Shown one piece after another: positions 28,257-37,348 of a DNA stretch of 64,000 nt. The first letter of the stretch is position 1. Each line of letters begins with the position of its first letter. The DNA comes from an uncultured Armatimonadota bacterium (GTDB lineage: Bacteria > Armatimonadota > Fimbriimonadia > Fimbriimonadales > Fimbriimonadaceae), in NCBI GenBank assembly GCA_903904815.1, contig CAIVDU010000048.1:1-64000 (forward strand). Direction: 5' to 3'. The notes beneath the pieces were generated by a model. It was given only the letters and a program-made list of their open reading frames with translations. It made no database searches and had not been told where the DNA came from. The translations under genes were made by a program, and so were the position numbers.

Positions 28257-28751
28257 CTATTTGTGGATTACACCTATCGGCTTCTTGGGGCCGGGTTCCG
28301 GAATCGGCACGTTAAACCATTCCATTATCGTTCGACTGACATCCGCTATTGTATTCGGATTGCCTTGACGTACGATAAGCATTATCTTCTCGATAGTGTC
28401 CAATTGTTCAAAAAACGCTTCCAGGCTAGGAATCAATTCATCATTAAGGATATTGTATGATTCAATGTCTGAAAATGTACTGGGGGATTTAAGTAGCTTT
28501 TCCAGTCTTGATCCCTTCTGGACTTTGGGCCGCTCTTTAAGATGAGCGCGATACCAAAGCGGCGGCTCATCGCCAAGGCATGCGGTTACGTAAACGCCGC
28601 ACTGGGCATAAACGAGTTCGCTGTATTGCGAGCGATCGAGTGAAAACACTTGTATGGTGTCGTTTTTCATTCGGATCCATGCCTTGTGCTTATAGCTGAA
28701 GCCCACAGTATGAAGAACCCGCGTTACGGTTGTTCGAAAGCCTGGTTTCAA
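28257..28751 (-). CDS. DUF4304-type protein, tandem copy 1
   Basis: 164 residues from a TTG start preceded by GAGGAG. The pattern TVTRVLHTVGFSYKHKAWIR, DTIQVFSLDRS, GVYVTACLG and the SFHSE-like helical end (RTIMEWFNVPIPEPG) fit DUF4304, a family frequently found as immunity or defence partner of polymorphic toxins. Two related genes follow upstream of it (28862 and 29479). Its C-terminus differs from the other two (GPKKPIGVIHK), so it is the most diverged copy. Confidence 0.8.
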   Translation of the reverse strand: MKPGFRTTVTRVLHTVGFSYKHKAWIRMKNDTIQVFSLDRSQYSELVYAQCGVYVTACLGDEPPLWYRAHLKERPKVQKGSRLEKLLKSPSTFSDIESYNILNDELIPSLEAFFEQLDTIEKIMLIVRQGNPNTIADVSRTIMEWFNVPIPEPGPKKPIGVIHK

Positions 28752-28861
28752 TAGTTACTCCTCGAGCAGGCGCGTAAGAAGCGTAGATCTGCATGCGATT
28801 CGATTCAGCACTGATTATGCCCGTTAATCGTGAGATAGTAGTCACTAGTAGTTCGAATCCG

Positions 28862-29368
28862 CTAATTCGGCATTCTCACGCCGTTCAAAGTAATAATATG
28901 TTCTTTTGGCCCTTCTGGAATCGGAACTCCGAACCACTCCATGATTGTCCGAGTTACACTTGCGGTCGGGTTCGGATTTCCCTTCCACGTTAGCGCCTCG
29001 ACTTTCTCGACGGTGTCTAGATCTGCAAAGAATGTTTCGATCTTTGGGAGCAAGTCATTAGTAATGATCTCGAAAGCATCCTCATCCGAATATGCACTTG
29101 GCGTTTCAAGAAGCAAATCCAATCGAGAACCTTTCTCGATCTTCGTTCTTCGTCTCAGGTGTGCTTGGTTCCATATGGGTAGGTTGGAGCCTAGACAAGC
29201 GGTCACAAACACCCCACATTCTGCGTAGAGCTGTTCGCTATAGGGAGAACGGTCCAAGGAAAAGACCTGAATGAGATCATTCTTGTTGCGTAGCCAAGCT
29301 TTCTGCTTATAGGAAAAGCCACCTGGCTCAAGAACTCGCGTTACGGTTGGTCTAAAGCCTGACTTCAA
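28862..29368 (-). CDS. DUF4304-type protein, tandem copy 2
   Basis: 168 residues from a TTG start with a GAGGAG Shine-Dalgarno; the leader GAGGAGTAACTATTGAA is the same as in copy 1. Protein features: TVTRVLEPGGFSYKQKAWLR, NDLIQVFSLDRSPYSEQLYAECGVFVTACLG, IMEWFGVPIPEGPKEH. The last part of the protein, after IMEWFGVPIPEGPKEHIITLNG, is shared with copy 3, and so is most of the non-coding DNA between the copies, so this is a recent duplication. Confidence 0.85.
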   Translation of the reverse strand: MKSGFRPTVTRVLEPGGFSYKQKAWLRNKNDLIQVFSLDRSPYSEQLYAECGVFVTACLGSNLPIWNQAHLRRRTKIEKGSRLDLLLETPSAYSDEDAFEIITNDLLPKIETFFADLDTVEKVEALTWKGNPNPTASVTRTIMEWFGVPIPEGPKEHIITLNGVRMPN

Positions 29369-29478
29369 TAGTTACTCCTCGAATAGATCCGTGCAAAGCA
29401 TCAATGTGCATGAGGTTCGGTACAGCATTGATTGTTTCCGCCAATCGCGATGTAGCAGTCACTTGTAGTTCGAAGCTT

Positions 29479-29985
29479 TTAATTCGGCATTCTGACGCCG
29501 TTCAAAGTAATAATATGTTCTTTTGGCCCTTCTGGAATCGGAACTCCGAACCATTCCATGATCGTGCGGTTGACCCTGGCTATCGGGTTAGGATTTCGCT
29601 GCCATGCCGTGGTCTTTACCATTTCAAGCGTGTCCAATGTCGAAAAAAATGCTTCGATCTTTGGGAGCAAGTCATTGGAAAAGATTTCGAAAGCTTCCTC
29701 GTCCGAATATGCGCTTGGCGTTTCAAGAAGCAAATCCAATCGAGAACCTTTCTCTGGCTTCATTCTGCGCCTCAGGTGGGCATGATTCCACATCGGAGGG
29801 TTCGACCCGAGACAAGCACTCACAAACACACCGCATTCGGCGTACATCTGCTCAGAGTCGGGCGAGCGGTCCAGGGAAAAGACTTGAATCAAGTCGTTCC
29901 TGGCGCGTAGCCACGCCTTGTGCTTGTACGCAAATCCCGCATCGTGGAGCGCTCTCGTTACGGTTGGTCGAATACCTGACTTCAT
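29479..29985 (-). CDS. DUF4304-type protein, tandem copy 3 (next to the toxin)
   Basis: 168 residues when started at the ATG at 29985; a 7-residue longer version from 30006 is possible. It shares NDLIQVFSLDRSPDSEQMYAECGVF and IMEWFGVPIPEGPKEHIITLNG with copy 2. Its start lies 117 bp beyond the stop of the RHS gene, the position expected for the cognate immunity gene. It lacks the GAGGAG leader of copies 1 and 2, and a TATAAT sits about 10 bp before its ATG. The role is inferred from position and family. Confidence 0.85.
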   Translation of the reverse strand: MKSGIRPTVTRALHDAGFAYKHKAWLRARNDLIQVFSLDRSPDSEQMYAECGVFVSACLGSNPPMWNHAHLRRRMKPEKGSRLDLLLETPSAYSDEEAFEIFSNDLLPKIEAFFSTLDTLEMVKTTAWQRNPNPIARVNRTIMEWFGVPIPEGPKEHIITLNGVRMPN

Positions 29986-30101
29986 TTTCAAATTATACGG
30001 TGACATGTTGCGAAATACGTGAGTACGAGAAGGCCTCGTTCCTTGAACCTACCGCCATGTTTGCACTTTATTTGACGCATCTAGGTCATTGGGTATTCAA
30101 T

Positions 30102-33100
30102 TTATGGATTGATCTTCCAAGGCTCAGGTTTAAGCGGATCGTAGGTGATTACGTCACCAGCCCAACCTCCGTCGCGTGGGTCCTCCTTTTGTAATTGTTT
30201 TAGATAGCCTTCGAGCTGCTTGTTGCCTCGTTTTATTGCGCGTGGGTTGTTCGGTTTTAACTCGATGACGTGGGCTTTTGAACTATTCACTGCATCCGGC
30301 TTTTTCCCGTTTTCTAACGTCACACGCTTATCGTATCCTTCACCGTAATCCCATTGCTTGTGGACTTCTTTGCCCTTCGCAGTCGCACTTGTCTCGCCGT
30401 TGATCGCCGGTGGAGCCGCCACAACTGGCGGAGGAGCCGGAGATGGAGCGTGGTGCGGGCGGCCGCACGACATCGGTGAGCGGATGGCATGAGCCGCTGC
30501 CGCTCCTCTTGACAGGATTTTCCAGAGCCTTTGTAACTGAGCTAGGCACCCTTGTGGCTCGGGATCAGAATCACTTTCCAGTTGTATGCCGGTTTCGTCG
30601 GCTAGGTCCGCCGCCTCTTCGGCCGCCCATCCCGCGGGGTCATCACGGCAAGTCACTAGGAGCCCCGACGGATCCACCCCGGTCAGGGGGTTGTTGTCAG
30701 AATAGGCGTACCAGTTGCTCCCAGCTCCAATCGGGTCGCAAGTAATGAATCTGCCTGAGCCGGGGTCGTAATATCGATGCCCTAGGAGCAGCAAGCCGCT
30801 TTCGGTGTCGGTCTGGTAGTTCCAACCTCCGGCAAAGCCGGACTGACTGCCTGACGCTAATCCGCCTACGCCTGGATTGCCGAACGAGTCGGAGGTGAAC
30901 GTGTTCGTTTTGACGCCGGAACCGTTCGTTTGCGCGGTGGCGGTGCCGAGGCGGTCGTAGTGGAGGGTTCTCGTGACTCCGCCAGAACGCTCAGACACTC
31001 CAGGAACGTAGGTTGTGTTGTTCGTCCAGAGCAGATCGTCGGATGAACCGGCTCCGTCCCGCAAGTACTGCTGCAACACCGATGTGCCGCTCAACTTCTC
31101 GACCCGGGTATCGAGTGCGTTATACAGGTACCCGGTCGTGGTCGCGTTACCGCCGGTAGGAGAGGTGGTTACGGACGAGATCCGGTCTTCGTAGTCATAA
31201 GTGAAGCCAGTCGAGCCCGAGGGATAGGTAACTCGAGTCGTTCTTCCAGCGGAATCGTAGGTGTAGTTCCAGGTTCCAGCGGCACTCGTGCGTGATTGAA
31301 GCTTGTCCGCCGCGTCGTACGAGTAGGTCTCGGTCATCGAGCCATACGTTTTGTGAAGACGATTCCCGTTGTGGTCGTAGTCGTAAGTAAAGTTAACACT
31401 CGGTCCGACTTCAGAAAGAAGCTGCCCGATTGCGTCGTACTGGTAATTCGTCGTTCCGCCGTCGACGGTCTTCGAAGTCAAGTTTCCGTTGAAGTCGTAA
31501 ACGTAAGATTCGGCGGTTAGCGTGGCCCCAGTAGAAGTTAGATGAGTGATTCCCTGTAGCCGGTCCAGGCTGTCGTAAGAGAAGTTCGTGTACGTCCCGT
31601 TCGCATTGATCTGCTGAGATAGGAGCGCACTTGTCGAGTCGTAAACGTACTGGGTTACTTCGTTTTGGGGCGAAGTCAGCTTGGTTAGCCGGGCACCCGT
31701 GTATCCGTAGGTGATCTTTCCAACGGACGACGACACCGACGTTCGTCGGCCCCATTGGTCGTACGTGTAGGTCAACATCCCGAGAGGTTGCGCAAGCTGA
31801 GTCAGACGATCTGCATTGTCGTAGGTCCACGTGGTGGTTCCCGACGCATCGGTCATGCTGGTCTGCCGCCCGTCGTCATCGAAGCTGGTCGTGACACCTG
31901 TACCGGTCGGGTAGGTCACGTTGGTCGGTCTGTCATCGAGATCGAAGGTGTACTTGATGGCCTGTGAGAGCGCGTTAGTGCGCTGCTTCTGGTTGCCGTT
32001 CGCGTCGTAAAGATAGGTTTCTACCGAACCGTCATCCAGTGTGAGGCCGGCGATTTCACCGCGTGGAGAGTAGTTGTAGTGCTTGGAGTTTGAATTACCA
32101 TCGGTGACCGTCAGCACGGTGTCCCGATCGCGCCACCGATAGGAAGTAGTGTCGCCTCTAGCGTTCGTGGTCGAGCTCAGTCGCCCGGCGGCGTCATAGA
32201 CAAATTGGCTTGAATTCCCTAAGTAGTCCGTTGCCTGAACGACGCGGTCCATGGAGTCCAAATTCACGGAGGCGATATGGCCATCAGAGCGGGCAACACT
32301 CGTCACACGTCCCCACTCGTCGGTGTAGGGGTAAGCGGTTCGAGACATGGTGGTGTCCGTCACGCTGACAGGGACGTCGGGTAGCGCGGCGGACCCGATG
32401 CCGTAAGCGATCTTGTAGGTGCGATCGGGGGTGGTAACGGTAGTCGGCCTTCCGCCGCTGTCCACTTGAATGGTAGTGGTGACGCCCTCAGAGGTGGAAG
32501 TCGCAATGTCTCCAAACTGGTTGTAGGTGTTTGTAACCAGCGTGTTGTTGAGGCCATCGACGACGCTGAGAACTTCGCCCGTTCGGTTCGGGGCTAAGTT
32601 GTAGGTAGTCATTGCCCCCCGGCAATCGATGGTCGATGTTACGTTGTTATAGTTGTCGTAAGATGTTTGTTCTTTGAGTTTCTTGGCTGTCTGGAGTGGA
32701 GTCTGAGACCAGATCTGATTCCCCATGGAGTCATATCCGAAATTGCTCGTGTTCTTTCGGAAGTCCGAGTAGGCAGTCAGGTTGTATTTGGAATCCCATG
32801 TGTAAGTATTGGAGAAGCCCGCTTCGTCGACGTGCGAGCGAAGCAACCCCGAACTGTAATTGTCAGTGCTGGTGTATCCGTAGGGGTCCGTTTTCGTTGC
32901 CGCAGACCCTGAATATGCGTATTTGTAAGTCCCAAAGGAAAGAATGGTTCCGCCACTCACAATCATCGGGGCGGGGAACGTGTAGGACTTGAGTTCGTTG
33001 GAGGAATCGTAAGTGAAACTAAACGTGGACCCGTCTTTCGAGATCTCTGATAGGATTGCCATTCCGGAGTTGTAAGTAAATCCTTCAACCGGACTGGCAC

Positions 33101-34370
33101 CCGCGATCGTGGGGTAGTGGATCGAATCGAGCCGGACTCCGGCTCCATACGGGAGATATCCCGTCGTCTGAAGCTTCCAAGTCCGCTGACCTGGGGCGGT
33201 AATCGAGCCATAACCCGAGTATCCAAGGGACCCATTTGCGGCCAAAATGCCGTATTCATTGAGCTGAATCGTGCCGAGGGATGAACTAATCGTCCCTATG
33301 CCGTTGGAGTTTGAGATGGTGATCCTGTTCCCAAACCGGTCCGCCACCGTGTTTAACCGGTAGGCATAGAACGAGTTGGTTGGACCGGCTCTCAGCCCCG
33401 CACTGGCCAAGGAGGAATACACATAGGTGGTCATGCCCTTGGTGCGTAGGGTGAAGAGCGTTGGGCCTACTTGGGTGAGTGCGTCGTAGATTCCGGGCGG
33501 TGGTGTGTAAAGGTTGGTCGTTCCAACGATCGCACTTTTCGTGAACACGATTCGCTGACCCGTTGGGTAGACGACCGCGACCTGGGGCCTTCCAGTAGTC
33601 GAGTTTTGACCAAGGTTTACGATGTATGAATCGTAGTTACTTCTCCAGTTCATTCCCCAACCGAGGTCGAGGTCATCCTGTGAGTTGTGAATGAGTTGCA
33701 GGCCACATTTGCCGCCACCCGGCAGGTTCCAACTCACGATTGGAACAATCGTCATGAGGTTGCCAGTCGCCGTATTCAAATAGGCAGGCGCTGCCGAAGA
33801 GCCACCGGCGCGGTCCATTCCTTCCCAGGGAAAAGCAGTCCCGATCCCGCTCTTGGGATTTCCACCAGACCCCAATACTGAGGGCAAAACGGATATCAGC
33901 GAAGCGATTTCGGTTATCGCGGTTCGCCAAGCACCCATCGGAGACTGCCGCTCGCGGAGTAAGACTGTTGAGCCGTTGCTAGAAAAGAACGAGTTGTCGC
34001 CGGGATCGGAGCCTTGTGAGGGATCGTAGGACGGATCCGTAAGAGCAGCTGTTTGCCCAGTTTCAACTGAGTCGAGAAATGATAATCCTGTGAGATCGTC
34101 GGCGGAGTAGAACCCTCGCCCGACCGGGTCTCGCAAGGGATTCGATCCAAGATCCGGGCTTGTGGGCGTGTCGGTATAAACTGCTGAACCCGTTACGTCA
34201 TCGGTGGAAACTCCGCTGCTTATGTTCGCCATCCTTCGCACTTGGTGAGACCGAGCGATTAATGGACCAGTAACTCCAGCAATTGCCGGGCTCGCAGTGG
34301 TGACCAAAATGGACCCTACAGCCGTGAAGGACACGATTCGTAACAATCTGTTCATTGGGCTCTTCGACAT
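30102..34370 (-). CDS. Secreted RHS/YD-repeat protein with nuclease-like C-terminal toxin domain
   Basis: 1422 residues. An N-terminal signal peptide (about 1-32, ASPAIAG) is followed by a long RHS/YD-repeat region with many Y(D/N)..G....... units (e.g. YDSMGNQIWS, YDYDHNGNRLHKTYGS). The core ends with the conserved boundary YYDPGSGRFITCDPIGAG...NNPLTGVDPSGL near residue 1237. The variable tail has a Pro/Ala-rich linker and then VHKQWDYGEGYDKRV and KKPDAV...HVIELKPNN (Asp near 1359, Glu-X-Lys at 1370-1372), the D...ExK pattern of a restriction-endonuclease-like toxin fold, perhaps Tox-REase-9. Three DUF4304 genes follow at once downstream, which fits a toxin with immunity partners. The nuclease reading of the tail is a motif inference. 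Confidence 0.85.
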   Translation of the reverse strand: MSKSPMNRLLRIVSFTAVGSILVTTASPAIAGVTGPLIARSHQVRRMANISSGVSTDDVTGSAVYTDTPTSPDLGSNPLRDPVGRGFYSADDLTGLSFLDSVETGQTAALTDPSYDPSQGSDPGDNSFFSSNGSTVLLRERQSPMGAWRTAITEIASLISVLPSVLGSGGNPKSGIGTAFPWEGMDRAGGSSAAPAYLNTATGNLMTIVPIVSWNLPGGGKCGLQLIHNSQDDLDLGWGMNWRSNYDSYIVNLGQNSTTGRPQVAVVYPTGQRIVFTKSAIVGTTNLYTPPPGIYDALTQVGPTLFTLRTKGMTTYVYSSLASAGLRAGPTNSFYAYRLNTVADRFGNRITISNSNGIGTISSSLGTIQLNEYGILAANGSLGYSGYGSITAPGQRTWKLQTTGYLPYGAGVRLDSIHYPTIAGASPVEGFTYNSGMAILSEISKDGSTFSFTYDSSNELKSYTFPAPMIVSGGTILSFGTYKYAYSGSAATKTDPYGYTSTDNYSSGLLRSHVDEAGFSNTYTWDSKYNLTAYSDFRKNTSNFGYDSMGNQIWSQTPLQTAKKLKEQTSYDNYNNVTSTIDCRGAMTTYNLAPNRTGEVLSVVDGLNNTLVTNTYNQFGDIATSTSEGVTTTIQVDSGGRPTTVTTPDRTYKIAYGIGSAALPDVPVSVTDTTMSRTAYPYTDEWGRVTSVARSDGHIASVNLDSMDRVVQATDYLGNSSQFVYDAAGRLSSTTNARGDTTSYRWRDRDTVLTVTDGNSNSKHYNYSPRGEIAGLTLDDGSVETYLYDANGNQKQRTNALSQAIKYTFDLDDRPTNVTYPTGTGVTTSFDDDGRQTSMTDASGTTTWTYDNADRLTQLAQPLGMLTYTYDQWGRRTSVSSSVGKITYGYTGARLTKLTSPQNEVTQYVYDSTSALLSQQINANGTYTNFSYDSLDRLQGITHLTSTGATLTAESYVYDFNGNLTSKTVDGGTTNYQYDAIGQLLSEVGPSVNFTYDYDHNGNRLHKTYGSMTETYSYDAADKLQSRTSAAGTWNYTYDSAGRTTRVTYPSGSTGFTYDYEDRISSVTTSPTGGNATTTGYLYNALDTRVEKLSGTSVLQQYLRDGAGSSDDLLWTNNTTYVPGVSERSGGVTRTLHYDRLGTATAQTNGSGVKTNTFTSDSFGNPGVGGLASGSQSGFAGGWNYQTDTESGLLLLGHRYYDPGSGRFITCDPIGAGSNWYAYSDNNPLTGVDPSGLLVTCRDDPAGWAAEEAADLADETGIQLESDSDPEPQGCLAQLQRLWKILSRGAAAAHAIRSPMSCGRPHHAPSPAPPPVVAAPPAINGETSATAKGKEVHKQWDYGEGYDKRVTLENGKKPDAVNSSKAHVIELKPNNPRAIKRGNKQLEGYLKQLQKEDPRDGGWAGDVITYDPLKPEPWKINP

Positions 34371-34767
34371 AAGCTAACTCTCATGCTTCGAATTGATCAT
34401 ATTTGAGTCAATTGCAAAAGTTGACAGATGTTGTATAGCAAGTCTTTTCATCTACCAAGAATAAAGTACGTATTTTAAAGAAACAAGTAAAAATACGAGG
34501 ATAAAATGGACCTGGCGAGTAAGGGGCCTATCACCGTGAGGACAGAGTGAACCGTTGCTCGAATAAGCGAGTGAGGTGTTCTTGGGAAGTGCCAGTCAAT
34601 TGACTTGATCCACTCAAATCGGCCCACTCAAGGGCGACCGGCTTCTGTCGTCAGTGAGTCGACGAATGCGCGCACTTGGCCAACCCTAGCAATGCAGTTC
34701 TTTATCGTGCGATCCATGATCGCCGAGTTCAACCTGCTCCCGCCACGACCCCGGTCCGAAAGTTGGG
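34371..34767. other. AT-rich intergenic region upstream of the RHS gene
   Basis: No gene is seen. The sequence from 34380 to about 34520 is clearly more AT-rich than its surroundings and should contain the promoter of the RHS gene on the minus strand, but no consensus pair is certain. The remainder (34520-34767) has no clear signal. Confidence 0.5.
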
Positions 34768-35235
34768 TTAGCTTTCCTGACTTCTGCTTCCGGGCTTGAT
34801 GCCCCGCTTGATCCAGATGGCAACGATCAGGGTGGTGATAATGACGGACATGCCAAGAAGTTGGATATTGAGCCCGAACAGGGCCATCGCGCCTCCAAAA
34901 AGATCGACCGGATATGAGCCGCCTAGGGTAGGCACATATAGACTGTATAGGAACAGTCCCAATAGCAATGGAACTCCCCATTTCTTGGTGTGAGCGATAA
35001 GCACGCCGGTCAGGAAGCACACCAGCACCATGAGCGTGTGTTCGCTGGGAAGCATGAACGCATAGCCCATTCGAGGCTGTTTCAAGGGTAAGGCGGGAAG
35101 TGAAGCCTCGTAAAACAGGAGATCGAGAAGGCAGAACGTGACGGTGGTAGCTGCCACGGCGATGAGCAGCGACTACAATGCGTTCCCGAGTGGGTCTTTT
35201 TGGGGAAACCCTTGTTCTCTGCTAGCCAGTTCCAC
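34768..35235 (-). pseudogene. Small membrane protein, paralog 3, with a nonsense codon
   Basis: The segment 34768-35157 reads as a product with four hydrophobic stretches (VTFCLLDLLFYEASLP, MGYAFMLPSEHTLMV, GVPLLLGLFLYSLYVP, IIVTTLIVAIWIKRG) that line up with the intact paralogs at 21837 and 22546. Upstream, a GTG at 35235 sits at the position of the paralogs' ATG behind the same leader (TGTGTTACCTTGAAGGGTAGG) and would encode MELASREQGF and ten further residues, but an in-frame TAG at 35173-35175 closes it after 20 codons. It is therefore a pseudogene or a protein restarted at an internal GTG (35157). Confidence 0.65.
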
Positions 35236-35276
35236 GGCGTCACCTACCCTTCAAGGTAACACAGGTTCTCGGCTAA

Positions 35277-35308
35277 GCTGACGGGCTGACGGGCTGACGG
35301 GCTGACGG
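35277..35308 (+). repeat. 8-bp tandem repeat, four copies
   Basis: GCTGACGG is repeated four times in perfect register, then a partial unit GC. It lies between the membrane-protein pseudogene and the HEAT-like gene. Likely a slippage-prone site. Confidence 0.85.
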
Positions 35309-35456
35309 GCAGCGGGCCTATAGTGAATGGACGTATGTTGATTCTAGTCAGCACGTCTGGACTATATCGGTCGTTTAGGTTCCGCCTGGCGTAGGGCCTG
35401 GAGATGGCCCTCCGCATAATTCTTACCCTCTCATCCGTGCTGTCTCAGAACAGAAC

Positions 35457-36410
35457 ATGCCCCCTCTTTTCATCCTCGCCTCCCTCCTGTGGATCCCTCC
35501 GCAATCGCCGACCGCGTCGGCAAACTTTGAACGCGATCTCTCCGAATGTCTTGCAATCAAGTCAGATACTTTGGACCGAATGACGCGTGCTGAACCGTGG
35601 AAGTTGCCCGAGGAACTGGTCCAGCCAGCAAGCCAAAGCGAATCTGGAGTTCAAGCGATGTCTCGACTCTTCCTGGCAGGGGCCGATGCCATTCCTTTCC
35701 TATGTGCTCACCTCAAGGACCCACGACCTACTCAGCTTGTGGTCGTGCCTACCTTGCACATTCTCGCGGAAGTTTCGGCGTTCTACGACGAGTATGGGTT
35801 CCATCAATCACTCAAACAGCTTGAAAAGCTCGAGGAAATGGGGTCGCTACCAAAGCCGTTCCGAGTCCCTTGCGGTGACTTATGTTTCTGGCTACTTGGC
35901 GAGATCACCAACCGACGGTTTTCGCCCAACCAGCAGATGGCGCAGATCGCCCGAATAAGCGCGCCGAGTTTGTTCCCTCAGTTGGCCGATCGGGCGAGTC
36001 GGGAGTGGGGGCACTGTAGTAAGGAGACCCTCTATCGCTCTTTGGCACGAGATCTTGAAAGTCCCGACATGATGTATCGAGACTCTGGGGCCCTGAAGCG
36101 ACTGCTGGCGCTTTATCCAGGCAGGGCTGTGGACTGCTTGCTCGTGCGAATTTCGGAGCCGCTCGTTTCGGGAATCCTGGAAGCGGATGTTGAAGACCGA
36201 TTGAGGCATAGGAATACGCTTGACCCTTATCAATTGCAGATTCTGCTTAAGGAGATGGAAAGCGTACCGGACGCGAGGCTCGATGCGGCTGCCGTACGTC
36301 TGCTGGCCAAAATTCAGCGTTCTCCAAAGCTCATGGATGCTGCGGAGGATGACTTGATATCGATGTTGAAGCGGCGAGCGGCGGCATCGACCAGCAAGAA
36401 ACAGGATTAA
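35457..36410 (+). CDS. Secreted helical-repeat protein of unknown function
   Basis: 317 residues with a short signal sequence (MPPLFILASLLWIPPQSPTASA). The mature chain is mainly alpha-helical (LFLAGADAIPFLCAHLKDPRPTQLVVVPTLHILAEV, LFPQLADRASREWGHCSKETLYRSLARDL), suggesting an armadillo/HEAT-like repeat stack; no family is recognised. The stop codon overlaps by 4 bp the stop of the minus-strand MEMO-like gene, so the two are convergent. Confidence 0.6.
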   Translation: MPPLFILASLLWIPPQSPTASANFERDLSECLAIKSDTLDRMTRAEPWKLPEELVQPASQSESGVQAMSRLFLAGADAIPFLCAHLKDPRPTQLVVVPTLHILAEVSAFYDEYGFHQSLKQLEKLEEMGSLPKPFRVPCGDLCFWLLGEITNRRFSPNQQMAQIARISAPSLFPQLADRASREWGHCSKETLYRSLARDLESPDMMYRDSGALKRLLALYPGRAVDCLLVRISEPLVSGILEADVEDRLRHRNTLDPYQLQILLKEMESVPDARLDAAAVRLLAKIQRSPKLMDAAEDDLISMLKRRAAASTSKKQD

Positions 36411-37291
36411 GCTCGCTCTAATAGGACGAGCGCGCCGGCTGCCCAAGTGGGCTTTGGAGATGCGTAAATCGAGTTCGAGAAGTCGCTTGGTACCATGTCG
36501 ATCAGGTTTGAACCTAGCGGGCCACGAAGGTGATGGACAACCGGGCCAGCGTCTCGCCAGTCACTCTTGACGACCTCAACGCAGTGTTGAATGTATTCAG
36601 CGCAACGACCTGCATCGAGCAGGTGAAGGCCAGTTTCGATGCGGTTGTGGATTTCCCGCATACCGGCTTCGTCGAAGTAGAGGGTGTCTTCAGGAGAGTC
36701 GCCGTAGCCGATTCCGTGATGGCAGTGATCGGCGGTCGAGACGAGGACGGAGTCGCGCGCCATTGACTCGAGTTCTTCGATTCCGGGAAGGGTCTCGGGG
36801 TTGGGACCGGTTAGGAAGGGGTATCTCTCGATGAGTTTCGGCGGCATGACTCCCCGTCGCTCGGCTTCATGGAGGAGCAGTCGTCGGAATCCGTATAGCC
36901 CGTGATCGCGCTTCCAGCACTCAATCGCTTCCGGGAGCCCTTCGCCGTAAACTCCTCGGAGAGGTTCGGCTTCGTAAAGTGTCACGCCCTGGGTGGCTCG
37001 GGTCTTGGCGGCGTCCATTTCGTCGGTTGCGGCATGAAGCACGCCAATGGCTAAGACTTGGTCGGCGCCACTATCCAGGCAGGCATGCACCGTCGCCGCG
37101 ACGTACGGCCCGCAGTCCGCGATATGGACGTGGGGGAAAACAATCGCCCCGCCGCTCTTCAAAACTGGGGCAAGGTCCCAGGTTCGGCCTCGATCGAGTA
37201 TGGCGTCGACCCCGACCACACCGAGATCGTCGTATTCCTGCCGGTAGGTCTCGGCGAAGTAGTTCATGACCTCAGCGCGTGGGATGTTCAT
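36407..37291 (-). CDS. MEMO/AmmeMemoRadiSam B-like protein
   Basis: 294 residues. GAIVFPHVHIADCGPYVAATVHACLDSGADQVLAIGVLHA and STADHCHHGIGYGDSPEDT resemble the MEMO family core (class III extradiol dioxygenase-like fold), in which such His and Asp residues surround a metal or substrate. No partner protein A or radical-SAM gene is present nearby, so the identification is based on two motifs only. It is convergent with the HEAT-like gene and divergent from the AIM24 gene. Confidence 0.5.
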   Translation of the reverse strand: MNIPRAEVMNYFAETYRQEYDDLGVVGVDAILDRGRTWDLAPVLKSGGAIVFPHVHIADCGPYVAATVHACLDSGADQVLAIGVLHAATDEMDAAKTRATQGVTLYEAEPLRGVYGEGLPEAIECWKRDHGLYGFRRLLLHEAERRGVMPPKLIERYPFLTGPNPETLPGIEELESMARDSVLVSTADHCHHGIGYGDSPEDTLYFDEAGMREIHNRIETGLHLLDAGRCAEYIQHCVEVVKSDWRDAGPVVHHLRGPLGSNLIDMVPSDFSNSIYASPKPTWAAGALVLLERA

Positions 37292-37348
37292 TTTCGTTTT
37301 GAGTGTCTCGCTTGCTATTGCCTAATGCTAACCTGAACGGGGATAACA

